In this document: in pieces, positions 8,965 through 17,800 of the stretch
Numbering within the stretch: the stretch's first letter is position 1
Layout: every line of letters starts with the position of its first letter
Assembly (NCBI RefSeq): GCF_000177215.2
Contig: NZ_CM001368.1
Span: forward strand, 248,001-312,000
Direction: 5' to 3'
DNA: 64,000 bases
DNA from: Solidesulfovibrio carbinoliphilus subsp. oakridgensis
GTDB lineage: Bacteria; Desulfobacterota; Desulfovibrionia; Desulfovibrionales; Desulfovibrionaceae
Notes under the pieces: generated by a model
What the model was told of the DNA's origin: nothing
Seen by the model: only the letters and a program-made list of their open reading frames with translations
Databases searched by the model: none
Position numbers and translations under genes: made by a program

Positions 8965-10620
8965 ATGGCAGTCGGATTGGGAACATCCATGTGGTCGGGC
9001 GTCTCCGGCCTGCTGGCGAACTCGACGAAGATGAGCACTATCGGCAACAACCTGGCCAACGTCAACACCGTGGGCTTCAAGGGCGCGCGCACCGATTTCA
9101 TGGATCTCATGAGCGCCAACATCGGCACGGCCGCCGGCGACAAGCAGATCGGCCGGGGCGTGCGCGTCGGCACGGTGGTCTCGGACTATTCCCAGGGCGG
9201 CCTGGAAACCACGAGCAACAGCCTGGACATGGCGATAAACGGCAACGGCTTTTTCATGGTCAAGCAGAAGAGCCAGGTCGGGTCCAACGGCAAGATGCTC
9301 AACACCGGCAACCAGACCAACTACTACAGCCGGGCCGGCAATTTCAGCTTCGATTCCGACGGCTATCTGGTCACCCCGCAGGGGCTGGCCGTCCAGGGCT
9401 GGAAGGTGGACCAGGAACGCATCGACGCGGCCAACGCGTCCGGCACGGTCCTGAGCCAGACCCCGGTTTCGGGCGAGATCCAGGACATACGCCTCAGCCA
9501 GTTCACCAGCCCGGCCAAGGCGACCTCCAGCGTCACCCTCATCACCAACCTGGATTCCGACACCAAGTCCGCCAGCACCCGTTCGGCCTCCAACGCCAAC
9601 TACTACTACGCCATGACCGAAAGCTGGGACGGCACCCAGGATCCGGCCATGCCGTCCACGGCCTACTCCTACCAGACCACGGTCAAGGTCTACGACGAAA
9701 ACGGCTCGCCCCACACCCTGACGACGTACTACGACAAGGTGGCTGACGTAAACGGCAAGGAGTACTGGGAATACACCGTCACCTGCGCCCCGAACGAAGA
9801 CGGGCGGGTGGCCAGCAACGGCACCCCCTTCGGGGGCACGGAAGCGGCGGGCCTGCTCATGACCGGCACCATGACCTTCGATTCCTCGGGCAGCATGGAA
9901 AACATGAGCGCCTATACGATGAAGGCCAGCAACGCCACCCCCGGGGATTTCGACGCCACCCAATGGACCGCGGCCGATGTGAGCAACGGCTATCCGGTCT
10001 TCACGGCCAACTTCAAGTCCGTCTCCAACGCCAGTTTCACCAACTCGACCAACAACCCGCTCAACATCGCGCTCAATTTCGGCATCAGCAACATCGCCGG
10101 GTTTAGCGCCGGCGCTTCCGGCTCAAGCCTGGCCACCGCCGGCCACGACCCGGCCAACCTGGTCCATTTCAATCCCTCGACCATGAAGGTCAACAGCAAC
10201 GTCACCACCAACTACGCCACATCCTCGTCCACGGTGTTCAGCTCCCAGAACGGCTACACGTCCGGGCTTCTCAACAACGTGTCCGTGGATGCCGACGGCA
10301 TCCTGACCGGCTCCTTCTCCAACGGCCAGACCCAGAAGCTGTGGGCCCTGGCCTTGGCCAACTTCACCAACCTGCAGGGGCTCAGCCGCGAGGGCAGCAA
10401 CCTCTACGCCGCCACCCTGGAATCGGGCCAGGGCACCACCAACCGGGCCAACACCGGCTCGGTGGGCTCGATCTCGGGCAACACCCTCGAATCCTCCAAC
10501 GTGGACATGGCCACGGAGATGGTCAGCATGATCCTGACCCAGCGCGGGTTCGAGGCCAACAGCAAGACCATCACCACGGTCGACTCCATGCTCTCGGAAG
10601 TCATCCAGCTCAAGCGCTAG
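8965..10620 (+). CDS. flgE: Flagellar hook protein FlgE
   Basis: 551 residues. The N-terminus (MAVGLGTSMWSGVSGLLA, then NNLANVNTVGFKGAR) is the rod/hook signature, and the C-terminus (ESSNVDMATEMVSMILTQRG, then FEANSKTI) is the flg_bbr_C domain. The central region is a variable hook domain that makes the protein longer than the enteric FlgE of about 400 residues. AAGGGGG lies before the ATG at 8965. It ends the hook operon and is followed at once by a strong intrinsic terminator. Extracellular structural protein exported by the flagellar type III system. Confidence 0.95.
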   Translation: MAVGLGTSMWSGVSGLLANSTKMSTIGNNLANVNTVGFKGARTDFMDLMSANIGTAAGDKQIGRGVRVGTVVSDYSQGGLETTSNSLDMAINGNGFFMVKQKSQVGSNGKMLNTGNQTNYYSRAGNFSFDSDGYLVTPQGLAVQGWKVDQERIDAANASGTVLSQTPVSGEIQDIRLSQFTSPAKATSSVTLITNLDSDTKSASTRSASNANYYYAMTESWDGTQDPAMPSTAYSYQTTVKVYDENGSPHTLTTYYDKVADVNGKEYWEYTVTCAPNEDGRVASNGTPFGGTEAAGLLMTGTMTFDSSGSMENMSAYTMKASNATPGDFDATQWTAADVSNGYPVFTANFKSVSNASFTNSTNNPLNIALNFGISNIAGFSAGASGSSLATAGHDPANLVHFNPSTMKVNSNVTTNYATSSSTVFSSQNGYTSGLLNNVSVDADGILTGSFSNGQTQKLWALALANFTNLQGLSREGSNLYAATLESGQGTTNRANTGSVGSISGNTLESSNVDMATEMVSMILTQRGFEANSKTITTVDSMLSEVIQLKR

Positions 10621-10642
10621 CCTTCTTTTTCCCGGTACCACC

Positions 10643-10673
10643 GGCCGTTCCCCCCGGGGAGCGGCCTTTTTTT
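10643..10673 (+). terminator. Intrinsic terminator after flgE
   Basis: Stem GGCCGTTCCCC/GGGGAGCGGCC (11 bp with one G-T pair, 10643-10666) is followed by seven T (10667-10673). It ends the fliK-flgD-flgE transcript. Confidence 0.88.
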
Positions 10674-10996
10674 ATGGGCCGGGCCAGACGGGGCGGGCAT
10701 TTGCCCGGGAAGCCGACACGCATCGGCCGGAGGAACGGGGGGCGTCGTCTTTTCGGACGGAAAGCGGCCGGGGATGGGAAAAGCTTGCCCGGCCGGACCA
10801 GCCGGCCGGCCCCGGCCGGGGGGTGGGGACCCCGGGGTGTGCGTATATTGGCGGCCGGGAGGGAACTTTTTTTCCCAGAGGGTTCATGTCTGTAGGCAAC
10901 AGCATGATTTTCATGATGAAAGTCATGTTGGTACGGCTCGTGCTGTACCCAGGCAAAACCAACAAGGAACGTCTGGTTGCAACAAGGAGGTTTTCC
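10674..10996 (+). other. Flagellin upstream region, no gene
   Basis: About 320 nt between the flgE terminator and flagellin. The distal half is GC-rich without an identifiable gene. The proximal part holds an inverted repeat (10904-10914 and 10916-10926, one mismatch, with a perfect inner TTTCAT/ATGAAA), the sigma-54 promoter at 10929 and AAGGAGG at 10984-10990. An in-frame extension of the flagellin frame back to 10823 is not credible because it runs through the promoter. Confidence 0.7.
10929..10944 (+). promoter_or_regulatory. Sigma-54 promoter of flagellin
   Basis: TGGTACGGCTCGTGCT fits the -24/-12 consensus TGGCACG-N4-TTGCW with the required ten bases between GG and GC. There are only two mismatches, at the fourth base and the first T of TTGC. 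Predicted start is near 10955, giving a leader of about 40 nt to ATG 10997. Confidence 0.8.
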
Positions 10997-11890
10997 ATGT
11001 CCCTGGTTATCAATCACAACATGATGGCGATGAACGCCTCGCGGAACCTGTCCAATTCCTACGGCGCTCTGGCCACCTCGACCCGCCGCCTGTCTTCGGG
11101 CCTTCGCATCACCACGGCTTCGGACGACGCCGCCGGCCTGGCCATTCGCGAGCTCATGCGGTCCGACATTTCCACCCTCAACCAGGGTGTGCGAAACGCC
11201 AACGACGCCATCTCCATGATCCAGACGGCCGACGGCGCGCTCCAGGTCGTGGACGAAAAGCTCATCCGCATGAAGGAACTGGCCGAACAGGCTGCCACCG
11301 GCACCTACACCTCGGACCAGCGCCTGATCATCGACTCGGAATACCAGGCCATGGCTTCGGAAATCACCCGAATCGCCATGGCCACGGACTTCAACGGCAT
11401 CTATCTCTTGAACGGCAACCTGTCCTCCGGGATCCACGACGGCAACAGCCTCACCCCGTCCGGTAAACTCAAGGTCCACTTCGGCACCGGCAATTCCAGC
11501 GCCGAGGACTACTATTACGTCCAGATCGGCAACTCCACGGCCTCGGCCCTGGGCGTCGGCCTGGCCGCCGGCACGGGCCGGGCCGGCCGCAGCATTTCCA
11601 CCCAGGAGCTGGCCCAGAAGGCTCTTGACGCCATCACGGCGGCCATCGTGTCCAAGGACAAGATCCGGGCCAACCTGGGCGCCCTGCAAAACCGCCTGGA
11701 AAACACCATTTCCAACCTGCAGATCCAGGCCGAAAACCTGCAGTCCGCCGAATCCCAGATCTCCGACGTGGACGTGGCCAGCGAAATGACGGAATTCGTG
11801 CGTCAGCAGATCCTGACCCAGTCGGCGGTGGCCATGCTGTCCCAGGCCAACTCCCTGCCCAAGATGGCCATGCAGCTCATCAGCGGCTAG
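10997..11890 (+). CDS. fliC: Flagellin
   Basis: 297 residues. The N-terminal D0/D1 region (MSLVINHNMMAMNASRNL, then LATSTRRLSSGLRITTASDD) and the C-terminal D1/D0 region (ENTISNLQIQAENLQSAESQ, then MLSQANSLPKMAMQLISG) are typical. The central domain is very short, as in compact flagellins. I choose ATG 10997 because AAGGAGG ends 6 nt upstream and all flagellins start with M-x-L-V-I-N. The upstream sigma-54 promoter suggests separate regulation from the hook operon. The glycosyltransferases at 1.4-6.2 kb are candidates for modifying it. Confidence 0.97.
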   Translation: MSLVINHNMMAMNASRNLSNSYGALATSTRRLSSGLRITTASDDAAGLAIRELMRSDISTLNQGVRNANDAISMIQTADGALQVVDEKLIRMKELAEQAATGTYTSDQRLIIDSEYQAMASEITRIAMATDFNGIYLLNGNLSSGIHDGNSLTPSGKLKVHFGTGNSSAEDYYYVQIGNSTASALGVGLAAGTGRAGRSISTQELAQKALDAITAAIVSKDKIRANLGALQNRLENTISNLQIQAENLQSAESQISDVDVASEMTEFVRQQILTQSAVAMLSQANSLPKMAMQLISG

Positions 11891-11919
11891 GCCCCGGCCA
11901 GCCGGAACGGTACGCCATG

Positions 11920-11969
11920 AAAAAGGACCAGGGAGGCGCGGATCGCAGGCGTCGATCCCTCCCTGGTCC
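11920..11969 (-). terminator. Terminator between flagellin and rnc
   Basis: Perfect 12-bp arms (11925-11936 and 11958-11969) enclose a second inverted repeat (GATCG/CGATC). On the minus strand the hairpin is followed by five T (11924-11920), so it is an intrinsic terminator for rnc. It may also stop flagellin transcription from the other side, although no T-run follows there. The 216 bases between it and rnc hold no gene that I can see. Confidence 0.75.
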
Positions 11970-12185
11970 GAAACGGCTTGGCCCGGTGCTGACGGAAATT
12001 TGACAAGGAAGGCCGGCTGCGTGTGCCCCGGCCCGAAGCGGCTTTCCGTGCCGGGAAGGTGCGGCAAAAGCCGCTTGCGCAACGCGCCCCGGCAGGCCCG
12101 CGGCAAAGCCGCCCCACGGGCGGCCGGTCCGAAACGGCGCGGGCGGCCAGCCGGCGCATCCCCCAACGTGACTCGCGCGGCCCGG

Positions 12186-12905
12186 CTACCGGACGATCCC
12201 CTCGCCATCCCCGGCGGTTTCGCCAAGGGCCTCGAGCGCCCGCAGGGCGGCCATCTGCTCGGCCTTTTTCACGCTTTTTTCGACAGCCGTGATCACCTGC
12301 CCGTCGGGCAGGGTCAGGCGGACCTGGAACCGCTTGTCGTGCTCCGGGCCTTCGCTGCCAAGCAGGCTGTAGACCGGCCGGGATTTGTGGGCCTTCTGGG
12401 TGTACTCCTGGAGCCGGCTCTTGAAATCCTTGGTCTTCGGCGCGGCCGGCCGCATGGGCCAGCTCCCCGCGAACGCCCGGATGATGAAGCCCTTGGCCGC
12501 CGCGTAGCCGCCGTCGAGGAAGATCGCCCCGATCACGGCCTCGAAGGCGTCGCTCAAAAGAGCCGGCCGGGTCCGGCCGCCCTGGTTTTCCTCCCCCTTG
12601 CCGAGCAGGACGTGTTCCTCCAGGGACAGGCGGCGGGCCATGGCCGCAAGGCTGCCCTCGTTGACGAGCTGGGAGCGGAGCAGGGTCAGCTCGCCTTCCG
12701 GGGCCTCGGGAAAGCGGACGAAAAGTTCCTCGGACACGCACAGTTCGAGCACCGCGTCGCCGAGAAATTCCAGGCGCTCGTTGTGGCCCAGGGCGTCGCC
12801 GCGTTCGTTGGCCCAGGAACTGTGGGTAAGGGCCGCCGTCAAGAGCTCCGGCCGGGCAAAGGCGTGGCCCAGGGCTTCTTGGACGACGGCAAAAGATGGC
12901 AGCAT
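12186..12905 (-). CDS. rnc: Ribonuclease III
   Basis: 239 residues. The RNase III signature NERLEFLGDAVLELCVSEEL carries the catalytic acidic residues, and a second acidic site lies in LLSDAFEAVIGAIFLDGG. The C-terminal 75 residues form a double-stranded RNA-binding domain (FKSRLQEYTQK, ending KKAEQMAALRALEAL). It processes rRNA precursors and structured mRNAs in the cytosol. ATG 12905 has CGGAG 8 nt upstream. The open frame extends to 13046 but the extra residues are not RNase III-like. Convergent to flagellin. Confidence 0.95.
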   Translation of the reverse strand: MLPSFAVVQEALGHAFARPELLTAALTHSSWANERGDALGHNERLEFLGDAVLELCVSEELFVRFPEAPEGELTLLRSQLVNEGSLAAMARRLSLEEHVLLGKGEENQGGRTRPALLSDAFEAVIGAIFLDGGYAAAKGFIIRAFAGSWPMRPAAPKTKDFKSRLQEYTQKAHKSRPVYSLLGSEGPEHDKRFQVRLTLPDGQVITAVEKSVKKAEQMAALRALEALGETAGDGEGIVR

Positions 12906-13181
12906 ACGCGGCACTCCGTGATGCCGGGTCGGTGATTCCGCCCGGCCCGAGACGTGAAACGACGCGGGCGAAGCTAGCCTTTTTCCGGGGCGATTCCAAG
13001 TTGCCGCAGGGAAGGCCGGTGGTGTTTTTACGGCCGAGCCGCCCAATTATCTTGATTATCCCGGCCGGGGCGGGCATTTTATGCCGAGGACGCCGTCCCC
13101 GATCCATGGGGCGGCGGCACGGACCGCCGTGGCGGGCGGCGACCGGCGCGGCCCCGAAGCGGCCGCAGGAGGAGGGCAGCC

Positions 13182-14249
13182 ATGGCTGGATTGTATGTTG
13201 GCGCGACGGCCGGGTATTCCGGCAAAAACATGGTGGTCATGGGGCTTGGGCTCCGTTTCCAGAAGGAAGGCTACTCCGTCGGCTACTTGAAACCCGTCGG
13301 CGCCATGCCCCGCGAGATCGACGGCCGGATGTGGGATGACGACGCCTACCACGTGCAGCGTATCCTGCACACCAACGAGGAGCCGGAAACCCTGACTCCC
13401 GTCATCGCTTCCCACGATTTCCAGGTCAGGGCCTTTCGCAACCAGACCGGCGACGTCATGGAATCCATCCGGGCCGCCTACGAGAAAGTGGCCGCCGGCA
13501 AGGACGTGACCATCGTCGGCGGATCCGGCGGCATGCACACCGGCCGGTACTGCAACGCCGACGGCGTGCGTGTGGTGCGCGAACTCGACCTCAAGGCCGT
13601 GGTCATCGACCGCTATTCCAAGGAACTCAATTACGACTACCTGCTGGTCCTCAAGGAGCAGCTCGGCGACCATCTGGCCGGCGTCATCTTAAACGACGTG
13701 GCCCAGAATTTCCTGGACGAGACCCAGACGCTCATCGCCCCCTTCCTGCGCGACCGGGGCATCCGGGTGCTCGGCATCATCCCCAAGGACCCGCTCATGG
13801 GGGCCATCAAGGTCTCGGACCTGGCCGACCGGCTCGGCGGCAAGGTCATCTCCGCCCACCACAAGTCCGACCGGATCGTGGAAAGCTTTCTCATCGGCAC
13901 CATGCAGGTGGAAAACTTCATGACCCACTTCCGGCGGCAGAAAAATTCCGCCATCATCGTCGGCGGCGACCGCTCCGACGTCCACCTGGTCGCCCTCGAA
14001 GGCGACAGCCCCTGCCTCGTCCTCACCGGCAACCTCTACCCCAACGACATCATCCTGACCCGCTCCGAAGTCCTCGAAATCCCCATCATCGTGGTCCGGG
14101 AAGACACCTACACCGTGGCCAAGAAGATGGAGACGCTGCTTATGCGCCACAAGCTGCGCGACGAGATCAAGATCCGCCAGGGCGCCCAGCTCATCAACGC
14201 CAACCTCGACTTCCCGGTCCTCATGGACCAGCTCGGCTTGCGGCGCTAG
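13182..14249 (+). CDS. DRTGG/BioD-like phosphotransacetylase-family protein
   Basis: 355 residues. The N-terminal about 200 residues form a BioD-like P-loop domain (MAGLYVGATAGYSGKNMVVM) like the N-terminal part of long phosphate acetyltransferases (Pta). A DRTGG domain follows (about 215-320). The catalytic PTA_PTB domain is absent, so this is a stand-alone regulatory-type protein rather than an acetyltransferase. GGAGGAGGG precedes ATG 13182. Similar stand-alone proteins are known in anaerobes, but their function is not established. The final residues precede a dispersed palindromic repeat. Confidence 0.8.
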   Translation: MAGLYVGATAGYSGKNMVVMGLGLRFQKEGYSVGYLKPVGAMPREIDGRMWDDDAYHVQRILHTNEEPETLTPVIASHDFQVRAFRNQTGDVMESIRAAYEKVAAGKDVTIVGGSGGMHTGRYCNADGVRVVRELDLKAVVIDRYSKELNYDYLLVLKEQLGDHLAGVILNDVAQNFLDETQTLIAPFLRDRGIRVLGIIPKDPLMGAIKVSDLADRLGGKVISAHHKSDRIVESFLIGTMQVENFMTHFRRQKNSAIIVGGDRSDVHLVALEGDSPCLVLTGNLYPNDIILTRSEVLEIPIIVVREDTYTVAKKMETLLMRHKLRDEIKIRQGAQLINANLDFPVLMDQLGLRR

Positions 14250-14280
14250 CCCATCGGCGGCGTGCGGGAAGGGAAGAGAA

Positions 14281-14408
14281 GATGCCTCCGGCGGCCGGGA
14301 GGGGGTCACCCCCTCCCGGACCCACCCGAACGGGGCAAAGGTTCCCGCGCACCCCGCGAAGCCCGTGGAAAGTTTTTGGGAAGGGTTCCCCCGGCCGCCG
14401 GAGGCCTC
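14281..14408. repeat. Intergenic palindromic repeat, copy 2 (complete 128-bp unit)
   Basis: The left end GATGCCTCCGGCGGCCGGG and right end CCCGGCCGCCGGAGGCCTC are near-perfect 19-bp terminal inverted repeats (one mismatch). A second perfect palindrome lies just inside the left end (14296-14320). The unit runs right up to the stop codon of the minus-strand gene at 14409. It fills the convergent junction and probably forms a bidirectional transcription stop. Confidence 0.82.
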
Positions 14409-14705
14409 TTAATTCTTCCTGTGCTCGTGGCAGGACACCAGAAACAGGGCGGCGCGCAGGCGCAGGACTTCGCGCGGGGCGCGGTCCATGAGGGCGTGGC
14501 CGGGCATGGGGAGCATGGTGGCGAGCGCGGTCTGTTCCCGGGCCTGCCTGCCGTCGTAGCGCATGGCTTCGAGTTCGGCCAGGGAGGCCAGGGCATCGGC
14601 CCGTTCCCTGGAAAAGGCTTCGCCGAGGCGGGCGGCGTGTTCGGGCTGGCGGATATCGAGGATCTGCCTGTCGTGGTCGCGGGAGATGGCGGGGACGTCT
14701 TTCAT
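14409..14705 (-). CDS. Conserved small protein of unknown function (98 aa)
   Basis: No domain recognised. The protein is charged and helical with several histidines (KDVPAISRDHDRQILDIRQP near the start, HEHRKN at the end). There is no signal peptide or membrane segment. AAGGAG lies 6 nt before ATG 14705, and codon use resembles neighbouring genes, so I take it as real. It is divergent from the large TPR gene and convergent with the DRTGG gene. Its stop codon directly abuts a dispersed repeat. Confidence 0.65.
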   Translation of the reverse strand: MKDVPAISRDHDRQILDIRQPEHAARLGEAFSRERADALASLAELEAMRYDGRQAREQTALATMLPMPGHALMDRAPREVLRLRAALFLVSCHEHRKN

Positions 14706-14772
14706 GTCAGGCTCCTTGCGGGGTTCTTTTCGGCCGGCCGGCCGGATGCCTTAGAGGCCGGACGATTTTTCC

Positions 14773-14788
14773 TGGCATGAATGCTGCT
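14773..14788 (+). promoter_or_regulatory. Candidate sigma-54 promoter of the TPR protein gene
   Basis: TGGCATGAATGCTGCT matches TGGCACG-N4-TTGCW at all but two positions, with exact GG-N10-GC spacing. The predicted start near 14799 is downstream of ATG 14781, which lies inside the promoter, and favours the GTG start at 14820. Confidence 0.6.
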
Positions 14789-14819
14789 TTGCTTCCCGGC
14801 AAACGCAGGGAAGCCATCC

Positions 14820-17800
14820 GTGAGACACCATACGCTTTGCCGCCGCGCCACGACGCGCCTTTTCCGAACCGCCCCGGCGCTCGCGGCCGTGGCGGTGGTC
14901 TGTTGCCTGGGGGGTGTCGTACCGGCCTCCTGCCCGGCCGCCGGGCCGACCCTGGCCGCCATACGCGCTCCGGACGCTCCGGGGGGCGAGGCCCTGCCGG
15001 GCCGGGGCGAAACGCCGTTGCCGACGGCGGATCGGGCCTTCCGGGTGGAACTCAAGAAAAGCGCCCCTGCCGAAGGCGCGATCCGGGTCGGCGGCGCGGC
15101 TTCGTTCGAGGCCCGGCTTTTCGCCGGCGACCGGGAGATGGCCCTGGACGGGTCGGTGTGCCGTTGGCGTTCGGACGGCGGGGCGAAATTTCTGGAGGCC
15201 GAGGGCCCGTTTGCGACCACGGCTATTTTTTTGCGCCCCGGCCGCCAGCGGGTCTGGGTGGAGGTGGTGCCGCGCTCGGGGCCGTCGCCGGGACTTACGG
15301 CGGTGTCCGAGCCGGTGGAGTTGGACATCGCCGCGCCGTCTTTCTCCTTGTCCGTCACGCCGTCCTCGCCCCTGGTCGGGGAAGAGGCCACCGTGTCCAT
15401 CCGGGATTTCCCGGTCCACGACGGGGTGGAATTCCGGTGGGATCCGTTGCCGGCGGGCAAGGCGAAGCTTGTGGCTGTCGGCGAGCGGAGCCTGACCTTT
15501 TATCCGACCGAGGCCGGGGTCGTGCCGGTGCGCGTGACGGCCGCCACGGGCGCCACAGAGGGAGGCTGGGCGGGCGGCAAGGACCTTGGCGGAGACCTCG
15601 GCGGGGCCCAGGCGGCGGTGACGGCCCGGCCCTACGCCGTGGCCGTGGAGGACCGGGGGCTCCTGGAAGCGCCGGCCACGGTCTGGCGCGACGGCGAAGG
15701 GCCGGTGCCGGCCCCTGGGGTGGCGGTGCGGCAAAACGTGCGGCTGCGGGCGGTGGTGACGCCGACCCCGCCAAGTCCGCCCCTGGCCTATGCCTGGAGC
15801 CTGTGTCCCGGGGCCCGGGTCCGGGGCGGGGAGGACGGGCGCGAGATCGCGGTTTCGCGCGACGCCCTGGGGCCTTGCGAGGCCGAACTCGAGGTCCGCG
15901 ACGGCCGGGGGCTGCTCCTTGGCCGGGGCAAGGGGAGCTTTACGGTGTCGGTCTCCCAGGAGGAGCTGGACACGGCCGTGGCCAACGCCCGGGAGACCGA
16001 CCGGAGGACCCGGGCGGCCGAGGCGGCCTGGGCCGACGGCGAGCCGGACAAGGCCCTCGATCTGGCCGGGCTGGCCGTGCGCCTGAGCCCCCGGGACGGT
16101 CCGGCCCTGATCGCCCTCGACCGGATCGGCCGGGACAAGGCCCGGCTGGACGGCTCTCTGGCCAAGGCCGGCGCGGCGCTCGCGGGAGACGATTTTTCCG
16201 AGGTCGCGGCCATGCTCGGCGAGGCGGCCAAGGTGAGTCCCCGGGCCGGGGCCATCGAGGCCCTGCGCCGGAAGGCCGGAGCCAGAAAGGAGACCCTTGG
16301 CCGGGTGGATGCGCTCCTGGCCGAGGGCCGCGACAAATGGGAGGCCGGCGACGTGGACGCGGCCCTGGGCCTCTCCGGCCAGGCCCTGTCCCTCGATGCC
16401 GGCCACCCGGCGGCCCGGGCCCAGCGGGAGCGGATGGTGGCCGACCGCGACCGGCTGATCGCGGCCCTCAAGCAGTCGGCCGCCTATCTTTTGGCCAAGC
16501 GTTTCGACAGCGCGGCCGGGGCCCTGGCCGAGGCCCGGGCGGTCAACCCCAAATTCGCGGCCGTGCGGGAGCTCGACAAGGCCATTGCCGCCCGCAAGGA
16601 CCGGGCCTGGCGCATGGACGAGCGGCTGGCCCGGGCCAGGGACCAGTGGGACGCCGGCGACGCCGACGGGGCCCTGGCCACCCTGGCCGAGGCGACGGCG
16701 CTTGACCCCGAGCACGGCGGCGCGGCGGCCACACGCAAAAACCTGGTCCTGGCCCGGGAAAAACTTGCCCACGCCGAGGAACGGGCCGAGGCGGCCATTG
16801 CCGCCGGCACATGCGACGCGGCCAGGGTGGCCCTGGCCGAAGCAGCCGGCATCAGCCCCCGCCATCCGAAGCTGGCCGCCCTGGCCGGGGCCCTCGCCCA
16901 CCGGGTCGACCGGGACAAGCGGCTGGCCGCGCTTCGAGGCGAGGCCACCAGGCGGCAAGCCGCCGGCGACGCCGACGGGGCCATCCTGGCCTTAAACGAC
17001 ATGCTGGCCCTGACCCCCGGCGACCAGGCCATGACGGCCGAACGCGACAAGCTGGTCCGGGACCGCGACGCCGCGACAGAGGCCCTTGGCCGGGCCCGGG
17101 ATTACCTCTCCGCCCGACGTTTCGATCTGGCCCTTGGGGCCGTGGCCGAGGCCCAAAAGGCCAGTCCCGGACTGCCGGCCCTGGCCGGGTGGCGGGAAAA
17201 GATCCAGGCCGGGCAGAAGCTGGCCGAGGCCGAGGCCGCCAAAAGGCTCGACGAGGCGGCGGGGCTGCTTGAGAAAAAGGATTTTGCCGCCGCCGGAACG
17301 CGCCTGGACGCGGCCCGGACCCTGGGGCCGCTGCCGGCCGGCCTGGCCGGCAGGGCCAAGGACCTCGACCGCCGGGTCCAGGCCGGCCTTGGCCGCGAGG
17401 CCGAGGCCAAACGCGAAAACGCCCGCCGCGACATCGCAGCGGGGAGGCCTGTGGACGCCGAGCGCCGGGCCCGGTGCGAGGCGGCGGGGCGGGAGGCCGC
17501 GGCCAAGCGGGCGGCCGGCGACCATGCCGGGGCCATCCGCGACTACCAGGCGCTGCTCAATCAGTGCCCGGACACCTGCCAGGCCTACAACAACGTGGGC
17601 GCGTCGCTTTTTTCCCTGGGCTACACCGCGGAGTCCCTGCCCTGGTTCACCGAGGCGGTCAAATGCGCCCCGGGCGAGCGGCTCTATCAGGACAACGTGG
17701 CCCTGACCCGGAAAAAGTTGTCGCCGCCGCCGGCCAAAGCCGGGCCGGACACGGCCGCCACCTGCGCCGCCTCGTTCGCGGCGGCAGAGACCAAGCGCGG

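Noticed and set aside
5773-9963. 1396-codon minus-strand frame across fliK-flgD-flgE
   Set aside because: Antisense shadow of well-identified flagellar genes; composition is unlike a real protein.
10823-10996. 58-codon upstream extension of flagellin
   Set aside because: Runs through the sigma-54 promoter and the AAGGAGG site; flagellins start MSLVIN at 10997.
12000-12935. 311-codon plus-strand frame opposite rnc
   Set aside because: Antisense to RNase III, no ribosome site or domain.
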